Shown: piece after piece, positions 1 through 8,780 of the stretch
Numbering within the stretch: position 1 is the stretch's first letter
How the letters are laid out: each line of letters opens with the position of its first letter
Source of the DNA: Mesorhizobium muleiense
GTDB taxonomy: Bacteria; Pseudomonadota; Alphaproteobacteria; Rhizobiales; Rhizobiaceae
Assembly (NCBI RefSeq): GCF_900099905.1
Contig: NZ_FNEE01000002.1
Span: forward strand, 124,001-188,000
Direction of reading: 5' to 3'
DNA length: 64,000 nt
Translations under genes and position numbers: made by a program
Notes under the pieces: generated by a model
What the model saw: only the letters and a program-made list of their open reading frames with translations
Database searches by the model: none
What the model was told of the DNA's origin: nothing

Positions 1-1
1 G

Positions 2-562
2 CGGCAGGGACTCGATCGAGGTATCGAACTGACGTCACTGGTACTGGCCTTCGCAAAACATCAGGAACTCGAAATCCACGCTGGCAATTTGAATGAATTC
101 CTCAGGTCTTTTGAGCCTTTCCTGAGATATGGCGCAGGCCCCGATGTCCGCGTCAAGCTGGAGCTTGGTTCCGATATCCCGAACTGCTTGATCGACCCGG
201 CGCTGTTCGACTCTGCAGTGCTTAATCTCGTAATGAACGCACGAGATGCGATGCCAAGTGGCGGGGAGATCCGCGTCACCACTGAGCGATTGGTGCAGAC
301 GGCCCCGACGCCTGACCTGCCCGGGCCCGAAACCTACGCATGCGTTCGCGTCAAGGACGATGGTTGCGGCATGGCTCCGGAAGTCTTGCGAAAGGTATTT
401 GATCCTTTCTTCACGACGAAGGGTGAGAAGGGCACCGGGATAGGGATGTTGCAAGTGCAGGCATTGGCGCAAATGGTTGGTGGTCGGATCCGGATAAAGA
501 GTGAGCGAGGGATTGGAACAACGGTCGACCTTCTGTTCCCGTCAATCCAAGCGGACCTTTAG
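2..562 (+). CDS. Sensor histidine kinase, C-terminal part (runs off left edge)
   Basis: The reading frame is open from the window edge, so the start is missing and about 186 residues remain. The visible part is the end of the dimerisation region followed by a full HATPase domain: an N box (NLVMNARDAM), a G1 box (DDGCGM), an F box (FDPFFTTK) and a G2 box. The G2 box reads GTGIGM where most kinases have GTGLGL. The layout suits a hybrid or PAS-type kinase of the kind common in rhizobia, but no sensor domain or receiver is visible, so the signal is unknown. It converges on the LysR gene, with 14 bases between the stops. Confidence 0.85.
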   Translation, partial: RQGLDRGIELTSLVLAFAKHQELEIHAGNLNEFLRSFEPFLRYGAGPDVRVKLELGSDIPNCLIDPALFDSAVLNLVMNARDAMPSGGEIRVTTERLVQTAPTPDLPGPETYACVRVKDDGCGMAPEVLRKVFDPFFTTKGEKGTGIGMLQVQALAQMVGGRIRIKSERGIGTTVDLLFPSIQADL

Positions 563-576
563 ACGCCCAACAACTC

Positions 577-1428
577 CTACAATTTGATGTCGGCGCTCGC
601 GACGGAATGCAATCCTGCCAGGGCAGGACCTACCACGCTCTCGTCCGCACTTGCGGATTGCACCGCGTAAACCGGATAGGAGAACTGCGGCATTTCAGGC
701 ACAAGGTGCAGCCGGCCGGCCTCCATGTGAGGCCGCACAGAACTCATCCTGAAATATCCGGAGCCGCCAGTCGCAAGAACATAGCTCAGTGCGAGCGGAC
801 CGAGATCGAAAGAAAGATCCGGCGCAGCACTCGGGAAATTCATCCCATGGTGAAGTTCAAAATCCGGCCCCCAATCCATATAAACATAATCGGATTCGTC
901 CAGGAGGCGCGCGTCGGAATTGGTCGTCACGAGGACGAGTTTTTCCTCCAGAAGCAGATCGATCTTCAAACCCGGTCTGTGGGGGGGCGCGTACATGATA
1001 GCCAAGTCGACCATTCCTGACGCGACCTGATTGATCAAATCCTTCGGCACATCGACGTGTACTCGAAGTGCAATATCCTGAAGCGACCCGCGCATCCATC
1101 GGACCCAATCGAGCAGAAGAGGTTGCGCTAGGCTGACTTCACTGCCGACCGTCAGAACAGCTCGACGTCCCGGGGGCACGGCAACCTGGTGAAGGGTGCG
1201 TTGCCATAGTTGGACGAACATCGGCGCGTGGCGCAGAAATTGCTCACCGGCCGGGGTGAGAGAAGCTCCGCCTTTGTGGCGAACAAAAAGCGCGCGGCCC
1301 AATTGCTGCTCGAGGTTGCGAATCCGTGCGCTTACGGTCGTCTGGGCGACATTCAAGCGCTCCGATGCCCGAATGAAACTCCCTGTCGAAACGATCTCGA
1401 TGAAAGTCCGGGCGAGTTCAATGTCCAT
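577..1428 (-). CDS. LysR-family transcriptional regulator
   Basis: A 283-residue LysR-type regulator. Residues 1-60 form the winged helix-turn-helix (ASERLNVAQTTVSARIRNLE), and about 90-280 the inducer-binding domain. A start 12 codons upstream is possible, but the chosen ATG begins with MDIELARTF, the usual LysR N-terminus. It is transcribed away from the small gene at 1570, across an AT-rich gap (1429-1569) where an autoregulatory LysR box would be expected. The target and effector cannot be told from sequence. Confidence 0.93.
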   Translation of the reverse strand: MDIELARTFIEIVSTGSFIRASERLNVAQTTVSARIRNLEQQLGRALFVRHKGGASLTPAGEQFLRHAPMFVQLWQRTLHQVAVPPGRRAVLTVGSEVSLAQPLLLDWVRWMRGSLQDIALRVHVDVPKDLINQVASGMVDLAIMYAPPHRPGLKIDLLLEEKLVLVTTNSDARLLDESDYVYMDWGPDFELHHGMNFPSAAPDLSFDLGPLALSYVLATGGSGYFRMSSVRPHMEAGRLHLVPEMPQFSYPVYAVQSASADESVVGPALAGLHSVASADIKL

Positions 1429-1569
1429 AAAACATATAGCATAAAAATTGCGTTTAAATGTCAATCAATTTCGTTTGCTAGATAGCTAGTCAGAGCAATA
1501 GGCTTCGAGATTATCCACCCAGCTCTGCGCTGAATGCTGCGCAGCGCCGGTGGGAGGGAGCGCAAGCAA

Positions 1570-1887
1570 ATGACCGACAGGAGTTCGACCATGTCCCCAG
1601 TGCAGCAGGAACTTAGCGTCACCAGTGGTTTGCGCACGGTTGCACCCGCCCGGCACCATTCAAAGGTCGTGAAATTCATCAGCGAGGTCGCCAAGGCGGC
1701 GGCCAACGATGCACCGACCTCGGTTGAGATCTTCTCTGACAGCGGCCACTGGTACTGTCGGGTTCGCCGCGGCCATGAAAAGACCCGGCCGATGGGTCCC
1801 TATACCAAACAACAGGCCGAGCGGATCCAAGAAGCTCGGAGAATGTCGATCGCAGAAAGAGGAACCTCTCGGATCATGTTCGAGTAA
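1570..1887 (+). CDS. Small conserved-type hypothetical protein (105 aa)
   Basis: I do not recognise the family. The ATG at 1570 is preferred over an in-frame one 36 bases upstream because a purine-rich GGGAGGGAG lies about ten bases before it. The product is soluble and basic, with an aromatic and charged core (HWYCRVRRGHEKTRPMGPYT) followed by a predicted helix (KQQAERIQEARR). It has no signal peptide or membrane segment. It stands alone between a divergent LysR gene and a small exported-protein relic. Codon use and the ribosome site support a real gene. Confidence 0.6.
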   Translation: MTDRSSTMSPVQQELSVTSGLRTVAPARHHSKVVKFISEVAKAAANDAPTSVEIFSDSGHWYCRVRRGHEKTRPMGPYTKQQAERIQEARRMSIAERGTSRIMFE

Positions 1888-2034
1888 ACGAGGATCTCAC
1901 GATCACGCCGGCCTGACGGCAAGATCCACTGGCACGCGGAACGATTCCGAGGGTGAGCCCCATCAGTGGAACATTCCTTCTGTCCGCATGCTGGTTTGTG
2001 AGCGCGTCGTGCGCTTAAGACAGGAGAAAGGAAT

Positions 2035-2202
2035 ACGAAACGAATCGTTTTGACCTCGGCCGTGTTGGCGCTTTCCGCCGGCCTTTCCTTTGCCCAGACG
2101 ACGAGCGGAACTTCGGGCGAGACCTCCACGACCACAACCACGACCACGCTTTATCTGCCGGGCTTTCTAACCCGGCCAGTTGCCGGTGGGCCATTTCTTT
2201 AG
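2035..2202 (+). pseudogene. Small exported protein with ACG in place of its start codon
   Basis: The frame encodes about 55 residues: a classic signal peptide (KRIVLTSAVLALSAGLSFAQ) then a Thr-rich mature part (TSTTTTTTTLYLPGFL). A strong ribosome site AGGAG at 2022-2026 sits eight bases before the codon that should be ATG, but that codon is ACG. No other ATG, GTG or TTG lies at a usable distance before the signal peptide. It is either freshly inactivated by one transition or uses very weak ACG initiation. It resembles the short secreted rhizobial proteins with Thr tracts, function unknown. Confidence 0.5.
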
Positions 2203-2276
2203 CGAGACCCACTAGGGCATCGACCTTTTGCATCTGGTCCGCGTCACCGCCATTGGCGACGCGTTTCCGGATCGCC

Positions 2277-2486
2277 TTATCGCAATGTCCCTCGGGCGGC
2301 TAGTAGCCTGTACTTTTCGAAGATCGCTAGCTTCTGCGGATAGGTGATCCGTACCTTGGCGTTGCACCCGTCGCATCTGAAGTGCGCGATCGTTCTTAGC
2401 GCAGAGCCCTTCCTTACCGCCGGATGCGAGCAATTCGGACAATCGAATGTGAGCGCAACATCAGACAAGTCTTGGGCTAAACCCAT
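2277..2486 (-). CDS. Small zinc-ribbon protein (69 aa)
   Basis: Two CxxC knuckles (CPNC near residue 16 and CDGC near 39) predict one bound zinc, followed by a basic segment and a short helix. The start MGLAQ is chosen because GAAGGAG ends six bases before it; a longer frame upstream lacks such a site. This is the first of three small leftward genes (2277-3226). Isolated zinc ribbons of this size usually bind nucleic acid or protein partners, but no function can be assigned. Confidence 0.65.
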   Translation of the reverse strand: MGLAQDLSDVALTFDCPNCSHPAVRKGSALRTIAHFRCDGCNAKVRITYPQKLAIFEKYRLLAARGTLR

Positions 2487-2605
2487 TTCCATCTCCTTCG
2501 CAAGCGCTGTGGCTACACTCTGGCGGGACTCAATGGGGCAATGCAGATGCGAATCCGGCTGTGCCAACGCGGGACTAGAACAACTCGTCAGGGAAAGCCG
2601 CCAAG

Positions 2606-2839
2606 CTAGTGCGCCTTCTCTGCGCCCTTTGAGAGACGAAGAGACCTCAATTCATCCAGCAGTTCGCGCTCCTTGGTCGTAATGTTTCGGAAGATTGCGA
2701 CAATCGCCACCGCTAAGGCCTCGGCATCCCGGCTTGAAGAGTCCATGTGTTCATCTGCGCAAACCTGATCGAACACGCGTTCGCAAATAGCCAGATCATG
2801 AGGGCTGAGGCAGGTGCGATTGAAACGCCGACGCAGCAT
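2606..2839 (-). CDS. Hypothetical protein (77 aa)
   Basis: A short, mostly helical soluble protein. Residues 1-30 are basic and contain CLSPHDLAICERVFDQVC; the middle carries an Ala/Val helix (EALAVAIVAIFRN), and the tail is charged (KERELLDELRSLRLSKG). I do not recognise the family with certainty. Small proteins of this layout are common in Rhizobiales accessory regions. Its neighbours on both sides are other small leftward genes of unknown role. Confidence 0.6.
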   Translation of the reverse strand: MLRRRFNRTCLSPHDLAICERVFDQVCADEHMDSSSRDAEALAVAIVAIFRNITTKERELLDELRSLRLSKGAEKAH

Positions 2840-2923
2840 CTGTGCGAACCTTTCAGGGCCTGTTGCCAGTGTTTGCGGCGGACTTTTTTGCCGTTGAACC
2901 GCTGAGGCGTGATTGGAGTAAGT

Positions 2924-3226
2924 TTACTCGCTGACCGATAATTGGTCTTTCAATAGTCCCAAAATCAGCGCGCACTCGCGAGCTCTATACTGTCCAGCAA
3001 TCATAAGTTGGCGGTAATCCCGCAGTTTTTGTTCTTGGACATGAAATCCTCGCCGAAATTCCGCCGCCTCTTTCGGAGTTCGTGTGCAACCGAGTTTACT
3101 GGCGGTGACTTTCAAACTCGCCAGTGAGCATTCGACCTTGGCTGCAATATCTTTCAACGGTTCGTTATTAAAATATCCATCAAGAATTATCTTGCGACGA
3201 GCTTCTGTTTTGAGGTTTGCGTTCAT
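2924..3226 (-). CDS. Hypothetical helix-turn-helix-like protein (100 aa)
   Basis: The first half reads like a DNA-binding helix-turn-helix: a helix (ARRKIILDGYFNNEP), then LKDIAAKVECSLASLKVTASKLG, in which a turn separates two helices. The rest is charged and helical (FRRGFHVQEQKLRDYRQLM). The start ATG is followed by NANLK and preceded by a GAGGCAAC stretch that could act as a ribosome site. It may be a small regulator from an accessory element. The helix-turn-helix is judged by eye only. Confidence 0.6.
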   Translation of the reverse strand: MNANLKTEARRKIILDGYFNNEPLKDIAAKVECSLASLKVTASKLGCTRTPKEAAEFRRGFHVQEQKLRDYRQLMIAGQYRARECALILGLLKDQLSVSE

Positions 3227-3456
3227 TTCGTTGCCTCCTCAACTACGCTTTCACCGTGCCAGACTCTATACGCACCACGTTGAAGAGTGTCGTTATCGTC
3301 GCATCCAGAAACTTATCTCGGAATGCATTTTCTTGCTGTAACCAAGCGTGATGGCTCTCTGTGGACTCGCGTTCCGCTGCTATTGCCAGATGGCTGTGAT
3401 ACACCACATGATTGCGGTGGCGATGGGCATAGCGGAATCGGATACGGCACCACGCG

Positions 3457-4599
3457 ATGGACGCTAAGAGGCAGGACAAGGCGCTTGCGAGGCAGGCGCT
3501 TGAGCGCGATCGACGTCGTTGGCCGCGCGAAGCTCAACCTGACAATGAGGCTGCCCCGTCACTTGCGCCGGCGCTCGAACCTTTGCCCTTTTCGACGCTC
3601 GAACTGGCGCCAGAGGATCAATTCGTCGCCTGGCAGGCGCATATGGCTCCGCTTGTCGAGATCAAGTTGCCGGATGACAAATCGCTCGACGATGGCTTTC
3701 CCGCCGACCACACGGCTTGGAACCTCGGTGGCATGCTGATCGTTCAACAGCGCGCACCGGCACATAGTTATATGCGTTCTGCTGCGAAGCTTCGGTCCAG
3801 CTCGATCGATCACTGGTATATCGCTTTGCCGCATACTGGCCGGTCGTGGACGGAGGTCGATCGCCGCGTAGCGGAAAACCAGCCGGGCAAATTGGAGATT
3901 AGATCGCTTGGCTACCCGTTTCGGGGGAGGGCAACGGAATCCCAAAGTCTCTTTCTCTATTTGCCGCGTGATTTGTTCGCCGATGCGGCGGCAACCCTGG
4001 ACGCAAAGAATAATTCAATTCTGTCCGGCAACTTTGCCAACCTTTTGCTCGACTACCTCAAGAACATCGAAGCAAGACTGGGCAGTCTCACGGCTGACGA
4101 TCTGCCTCGCATCGTGCACGCAACACGCAGCATGATCATTGCCTGCCTCTCGCCCCCGGCGGAACATGCCGCGGCCACCGAACAATTGGTGAGTGTCGCG
4201 CTGATGGAGCGAGCCCGTCGATACGTCCACAACAATCTGGATGCGGCTCATCTGACGCCGGATTCAATGTGCCGGGCGCTCGGCGTCTCGCGCTCTCGTC
4301 TTTATCAGTTGTTCGAACCGAGCGGTGGTGTTCTCCACTACATACAAAGCCGCCGACTTCTGGCAGCCCATGTTGCGCTTAGCGATCCGGCGGACAGCCG
4401 GCGCATTGTTAATATTGCCGAAGCCGTCGGGTTTAGTTCAGCGGCTAATTTCAGCCGAGCTTTTAGCAAGGAATTCGGCTACAGCCCCCGCGAAGTCCGA
4501 AGCTCCGTGGTGTTACCGCGCCCCGCCCACTCTGTTTCGCATGCCGGACACGAGGAGGCCTCTTCCTTTGAACATTGGCTCAAAGCGCTCGGAAGCTGA
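3457..4599 (+). CDS. AraC-family transcriptional regulator
   Basis: A 380-residue regulator. The N-terminal two thirds match the AraC ligand-binding type (cupin-like), and residues about 240-345 hold the AraC DNA-binding domain with two helix-turn-helix motifs: MCRALGVSRSRLYQLFE and IAEAVGFSSAANFSRAFSKEFG, ending in the signature YSPREVR. No convincing ribosome site precedes the first ATG, so the true start could lie further in. A GC hairpin (4643-4656) follows the stop. The target is unknown; no divergent partner gene is next to it. Confidence 0.9.
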   Translation: MDAKRQDKALARQALERDRRRWPREAQPDNEAAPSLAPALEPLPFSTLELAPEDQFVAWQAHMAPLVEIKLPDDKSLDDGFPADHTAWNLGGMLIVQQRAPAHSYMRSAAKLRSSSIDHWYIALPHTGRSWTEVDRRVAENQPGKLEIRSLGYPFRGRATESQSLFLYLPRDLFADAAATLDAKNNSILSGNFANLLLDYLKNIEARLGSLTADDLPRIVHATRSMIIACLSPPAEHAAATEQLVSVALMERARRYVHNNLDAAHLTPDSMCRALGVSRSRLYQLFEPSGGVLHYIQSRRLLAAHVALSDPADSRRIVNIAEAVGFSSAANFSRAFSKEFGYSPREVRSSVVLPRPAHSVSHAGHEEASSFEHWLKALGS

Positions 4600-4642
4600 G
4601 TACAGGATCGGGAATGGTTGAAGTGGGGCGAGCTTAAAACAG

Positions 4643-4656
4643 GGCGGGGAACCGCC
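4643..4656 (+). terminator. Short GC hairpin after the AraC gene
   Basis: GGCGG and CCGCC are separated by four bases, 44 bases after the AraC stop. There is no clear T tract, so this is at most a weak terminator. Confidence 0.25.
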
Positions 4657-4661
4657 GCCTC

Positions 4662-4826
4662 ATGGACCAGAATATTTTCGTTATAGCCGATCCCCGATTT
4701 ATCAACCGACTGTTCATCGATGTCGCCGCGCATCACAGCGGAGCATACATTGCAACTACGCAGCATAAGACACTTGTTGAGACCGCGAGTCGTATGTTTG
4801 CCAAGTCAAGAAACAAAGAGATATAG
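4662..4826 (+). CDS. Possible small protein (54 aa)
   Basis: An ATG opens a 55-codon frame with natural-looking composition (starts MDQNIFVIADPRFINRLFID, ends in basic residues before TAG). A GGGCGGGGA stretch lies about a dozen bases upstream. Nothing is recognised in it. The codons are less GC-rich at third positions than those of nearby genes, so it could be chance. Listed because it is the only candidate between 4600 and 5150. Confidence 0.25.
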   Translation: MDQNIFVIADPRFINRLFIDVAAHHSGAYIATTQHKTLVETASRMFAKSRNKEI

Positions 4827-5035
4827 CGGTTCTGCGGTTCCTTGAAATGACGAACCGCTCTATCCCGGATTATCTCACCAGCAAAGGGCTGCGTAGGCTG
4901 GCGACGATCTCGGACAGCAATTAGCCGGTCGGGAACGGTGCAAGAGCGCCTCGCCGAGCAAGATATGTACGCCAGGATAAGTATTAGGATGCAAAGCTAA
5001 CGACAGATCGGCCTCGTGCGTAGATGCTTGCAATG

Positions 5036-5072
5036 CTTGGCGGGGGCTCGGCGGCTTGGCGGGGGCTCGGCA
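5036..5072. repeat. Tandem 19-bp GC-rich repeat
   Basis: Two adjacent copies of a unit beginning CTTGGCGGGGGCTCGGC lie at 5036-5054 and 5055-5072. They sit in the otherwise empty stretch 4827-5152, just before the broken ligase. That stretch also has an inverted repeat GCGGTTC/GAACCGC near 4826-4858 and no convincing gene. Confidence 0.7.
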
Positions 5073-5152
5073 CAGGTGGCAGGCATCATGTTGGGGTGAT
5101 GTCGTGCTGCCTGTGCCGATTAGCCGCCGCTGCGCGGTCAAAGGTGGCGTCA

Positions 5153-5923
5153 TTGAGTAAGCGTGCCAAGGTCAATGGCGGCCGGCTGGAGTTTCTTCCG
5201 CCGCAAATCCCGACTCGGGTCGAGCGGCCGCCTGAAGATGAGGGCTGGGTCCACGAGGCCAATCTCGACGGCTATCGAACCCAGATCATCATCGATAATG
5301 CCGGCCTGCGTCTTTACAGCAAGAACGGCCGTGACTGGACCCCGAAATACTGGCCCATTGCATTAGCCGTCGATCTGCCATGCCGGACTGCCATTCTCGA
5401 CGGCGAAGTCATTGTTCCCGGCGAGCAGGGCGCTTCCGATTGCCCTGCGCTGGAAGCCGCGATCTGGAACGAGCCAAGCCGGCTGGTGTTCGTCGCGTTC
5501 GATATCCTCCATCTCGACGGCCGCGATCTAGACTCCTTGCCGCTGCTGCAGCGCAAGCAGGCGCTATGGCAACTGGTTGAGCCTGGCCTCGGGAAGATCC
5601 AATACAGTGAGCACTTCGAGGGCAGCGCGCTGGCGCTCGTCCGCACCGTCGAGAAGATCGGGCTCTATGGAATCATCTCGAAGCGCGCCGACAGCCGCTA
5701 CAGGAGCGGACTGTCGAGCACATGGCTGAAGGCCAAAAAATTTGAAGAAGCCGACTCCCGAGTTGGGGGTCGTTTATGAGCCAGGCACGGCTCCAATGCC
5801 CTGATCGCTGCTCACGGGCGTCCTCACCGATTTGAGGCCTACGCGGGCGGACGCGACGCGCATACCAATCTGGCGGAACAAATCATGATCATTCTCATTG
5901 TGGTGATCATCAAGGGAGATTGA
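5153..5923 (+). pseudogene. LigD-type ATP-dependent DNA ligase, dead relic
   Basis: The frame from a TTG at 5153 resembles the ligase domain of LigD (non-homologous end joining): an N-terminal FLPPQIPTRV, the adenylation-site region, AILDGEVIV (motif III area), LVFVAFDILHLDG, and GIISKR (motif IV). Two faults make it inactive. The nucleotidyl-lysine of motif I is lost, as ExKxDG reads EANLDG. The frame also breaks near 5740-5800: the sequence continues in a second frame (GVVYEPGTAPMP) and then a third (HGRPHRFEAYAGG), closing at 5923. A second, shorter relic of the same family lies at 30479. Confidence 0.8.
5885..5910. promoter_or_regulatory. Inverted repeat ATGATCA/TGATCAT, possible operator
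   Basis: A perfect 7-bp inverted repeat with a 12-base spacer ends 15 bases before the DUF3072 start codon. Each half contains the palindrome TGATCA, and a third TGATCA overlaps the ribosome-site/start region (5921-5926). This spacing would suit a dimeric repressor, but no regulator is known to match. Confidence 0.35.
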
Positions 5924-5925
5924 TC

Positions 5926-6144
5926 ATGGGTGACCGGCACAACCCAAAAATCGAGGCACCGGCAAATGTCGAAAAGGACCCGGAAGATTGGATCAGCGGA
6001 GATGATCCCATGACCCCCGCACAAGCCTCCTATTTGAAAACTTTGGCCGAACAGGCCGACGACCCTGACGCCTATGCTGACGGCCTCAGCAAGGCGGAAG
6101 CCTCTAAACGCATCGATGCACTCCGGGAGAAGTTAGGCCTGTAG
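5926..6144 (+). CDS. DUF3072-domain protein (72 aa)
   Basis: A small acidic protein whose C-terminal half carries the DUF3072 signature (MTPAQASYLKTLAEQA followed by SKAEASKRIDALREK). AAGGGAG at 5912-5918 sits seven bases before the ATG at 5926, which decides the start over a TTG two codons upstream. It is probably a cytoplasmic helical protein. DUF3072 proteins are short and uncharacterised and are often seen near stress or envelope genes; here the next gene is a phospholipase D. Confidence 0.8.
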   Translation: MGDRHNPKIEAPANVEKDPEDWISGDDPMTPAQASYLKTLAEQADDPDAYADGLSKAEASKRIDALREKLGL

Positions 6145-6285
6145 TGCCCGCTCGTGGCTGTTGGCCTCCGGCGACGGGGCCGTTCCATCGAACCCGACAG
6201 CGGCTCTGTCCAGTTTGTTACCGTGGTCTGACCCCGGGGATGAGTTGCATTGCGTTCTGCAACCGCTCGCTGGATAGTCCTGGCG

Positions 6286-7746
6286 ATGTTGCAGACCTTG
6301 ATGACTCATTGGCCCCAGGTCCTCGCGATCATTTCGGTGGTGATGGCGGCCATCGGCATCGTCCACGCCATAATGACGAAGGAAGACGTCCGCGCCGCCA
6401 CAGGTTGGGTCGGCGTGATGTTCCTGTCGCCATTCCTCGGCGCGATCATCTACGCCGTTGCCGGCATAAACCGCATTCGTCGTGCAACGATCAGCGCCAT
6501 GCGGCCCCCTTCCAGCGAGGCGGCTTCCGCAAAACATGAGCGCAACTTTGCCGCCGAGGAATTGATTGCCGAGCGGTACGGCCAACGCTTCACCGGCCTG
6601 AAGACATTGGGCGACAGGGTGGCCCGGCGTGCCCTGACCTCGGGAAACGCGATTGCGATATTGGAGACAGGTGACGAGGCCTATGCCGCAATGTGCCGAG
6701 CGATTGATGGCGCTCAACGCGCTATCCTGCTCGAGACCTACATCTTCGACAATGACGATGTCGGGCGGCTTTTCGTGGAATCTCTCGCCGGAGCCGTCCA
6801 GCGCGGTGTCAGCGTTCGCGTGCTGATCGATGCCGTCGGGGCGCGTTACTCCGTCCCCAGCATTCTTGGGCGCCTGCGAGAGGCAGGAATCACAGCAGAC
6901 CTCTTCAACGGCAACATTGTCATGGGCCTGCGTCTTCCCTACGCCAACCTCAGAACGCACCGGAAGATCCTGGTCGTCGACGGCACGATTGCGTTCACCG
7001 GAGGGATGAACATCCGAAAGGGATTCTCAGCCGAGTTCGCCGGCTCCTCCAGCGCGAGGGACACGCATTTTCAGGTCACCGGGCCGGTCGTTGCCGACCT
7101 TTTTTCGGTTGCCGCCGAAGATTGGCGCTTCGTGAGCGGCGAGCTCCTGAAAGGCGACACCTGGCAAGTGGCCGCGCTTCCCGCGGCTCCCGGTCAACCA
7201 ATGCTGGCGCGGGCGGTTGCATCCGGGCCGGATGCCAGCATCGAAACGAACCACAACTTGCTGATCGGGGCATTTTCCGTCGCCCGCAAATCGATCCGCA
7301 TCATGTCGCCCTATTTCCTGCCGGATCGGGAACTGATCAGCGCGCTGACGACCGCAGCCAGGCGAGGCGTCGAGATCGACATCGTGGTACCGGCGACGAA
7401 CAATCTTTTCCTTATTGACCGGGCGATGACGGCGCAATTCGATCAGGTCCTGAAGCACTATTGCCGCGTATGGCGCACGCAGGGCTCGTTCGATCATTCG
7501 AAGCTGCTGTCGGTCGATGGGGTTTGGGCTTTTATAGGATCCTCCAATCTTGACGCCCGGTCCCTGCGGCTGAATTTTGAGATTGATGTAGAGGTTCTTG
7601 ATGCAGGCTTTGCCGCGGAGATTGAAGCGCGGATCGGATCGGCAATCGCCTCCGCCACGTCTGTAACGATCGAAACCTTGAGAGCCCGGCCATTCATCGT
7701 CCGCCTGTTCGACCGAGTGTTGTGGCTGGGATCGCCCTACCTTTAG
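6286..7746 (+). CDS. Cardiolipin synthase / phospholipase D family protein
   Basis: A membrane phospholipid transferase of 486 residues. Two hydrophobic segments (about 10-30 and 40-62, with the PLDc_N pattern) anchor it. They are followed by two PLD catalytic motifs: HRKILVVDG near residue 224 and HSKLLSVDG near 403, each followed by a GG/GSSN motif. This is the ClsA-like layout, condensing two phosphatidylglycerols into cardiolipin. The start is the ATG at 6286; a TTG 12 codons upstream is possible. The endonuclease/phosphatase-family gene that follows is a frequent partner of such synthases. Confidence 0.9.
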   Translation: MLQTLMTHWPQVLAIISVVMAAIGIVHAIMTKEDVRAATGWVGVMFLSPFLGAIIYAVAGINRIRRATISAMRPPSSEAASAKHERNFAAEELIAERYGQRFTGLKTLGDRVARRALTSGNAIAILETGDEAYAAMCRAIDGAQRAILLETYIFDNDDVGRLFVESLAGAVQRGVSVRVLIDAVGARYSVPSILGRLREAGITADLFNGNIVMGLRLPYANLRTHRKILVVDGTIAFTGGMNIRKGFSAEFAGSSSARDTHFQVTGPVVADLFSVAAEDWRFVSGELLKGDTWQVAALPAAPGQPMLARAVASGPDASIETNHNLLIGAFSVARKSIRIMSPYFLPDRELISALTTAARRGVEIDIVVPATNNLFLIDRAMTAQFDQVLKHYCRVWRTQGSFDHSKLLSVDGVWAFIGSSNLDARSLRLNFEIDVEVLDAGFAAEIEARIGSAIASATSVTIETLRARPFIVRLFDRVLWLGSPYL

Positions 7747-7899
7747 AGGCTTTCTCGTTCTGCCCGCGGCAATTCGGGCGACGCAGCCATCGCTCCTTTC
7801 GAGCGCCGCATCTCGTCAGGGCAGGAAGCAGCGATTGCACATCCTGTTTGAGTGAGACAAAGCTAAGTCTTGAAGGTGGTGAGGACGAGCAGCAGACTC

Positions 7900-8700
7900 A
7901 TGCAAAGAACTGGACATAGCTTTCCTGCAAGTGTGCTCAAATCCATTCGCGACAGAAAAAAGCAGAAGGCGAAGGCTGCGCCGTCCGAAGGGGCACGCCC
8001 CGCGGGGACTCTGGTCGCATCTTACAACGTTCACAAATGCGTGGGCGTCGACAGAAAGTTCGATCCCGAACGAATCGGTCGCGTCATCCGGGAAATCGGC
8101 CCGGATGTCATTGCGTTGCAGGAAGCGGACAATCGCTTTGGAGATCGTGCCGGCCTTCTGGATCTGCTGCGTCTCGAATTGGAAACAGGCCTGGTGCCCG
8201 TGCCGGTGTCCGGAAACGGCAAAGGACACGGCTGGCACGGCAACGTTCTGCTTTTCAAACGGGGCATCGTTCGCAATGTCCATCAGATAAAGCTCCCGGG
8301 GCTGGAGCCGCGCGGAGCCCTGGTTGCCGAAATCGATCTGGACGAGAAACGAACTCTGCGCATTATCGCAGCCCATCTCGGCTTGCTGCGCCGATCGCGC
8401 TCCGAACAGGCCCGTGTCGTGCTCGAAATCATGAACAGACCGGACGAAAAGCCAACACTGCTGCTCGGCGATTTGAACGAATGGCGACTCGGAAACCGTT
8501 CCGCGCTGAATACGCTGCACACGACTTTCGGTCCCGCGCCACCGGCGGTCCCCACCTTTCCATCGAGTCTGCCGCTGCTGTCGCTCGACCGGATCATGGC
8601 AAATCGACACGGAATGATCTCATCCGTCGAAGCCCATGACACGCCGCTTTCGCGGGTCGCCTCCGATCATCTACCGCTTATAGGATTCGTTCGCCTGTGA
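7900..8700 (+). CDS. Endonuclease/exonuclease/phosphatase family protein
   Basis: A 266-residue metal-dependent phosphoesterase fold. Motifs in order: SYNVHKCVG (Asn), ALQEAD (Glu of the metal site), AHLGL, LLLGDLNEW (Asp-Asn) and SDHLPL (catalytic Asp-His). It belongs to the branch often found beside cardiolipin synthases, so a lipid or sugar-phosphate substrate is as likely as DNA. The ATG at 7900 is chosen; a TTG at 7870 would add ten residues. The last 180 bases of the gene are duplicated 19.3 kb away (27817-27995), see the repeat entries. Confidence 0.88.
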   Translation: MQRTGHSFPASVLKSIRDRKKQKAKAAPSEGARPAGTLVASYNVHKCVGVDRKFDPERIGRVIREIGPDVIALQEADNRFGDRAGLLDLLRLELETGLVPVPVSGNGKGHGWHGNVLLFKRGIVRNVHQIKLPGLEPRGALVAEIDLDEKRTLRIIAAHLGLLRRSRSEQARVVLEIMNRPDEKPTLLLGDLNEWRLGNRSALNTLHTTFGPAPPAVPTFPSSLPLLSLDRIMANRHGMISSVEAHDTPLSRVASDHLPLIGFVRL

Positions 8701-8780
8701 TGGTGCTGCCCAGCCCCATGAATGGAGATCGGTTCAAAGGGAAGTTCTAGCCGGACTGGCGGAGCGGGGCGGCCCAGCGG
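8522..8780. repeat. Direct repeat, copy A, left side of EPS island
   Basis: About 259 bp covering the last 60 codons of the endonuclease-family gene plus 80 bp of 3' flank. It matches 27817-28076 at well over 90% with a single 1-base indel, in the same orientation. The identity begins at CGACTTTCGGTCC and ends at GGCGGCCCAGCGG; sequences on either side differ. Confidence 0.92.

Noticed and set aside
4479..4766. Minus-strand frame of 95 codons over the end of the AraC gene
   Set aside because: It overlaps a well-supported AraC domain and has no start signal or recognisable motif.
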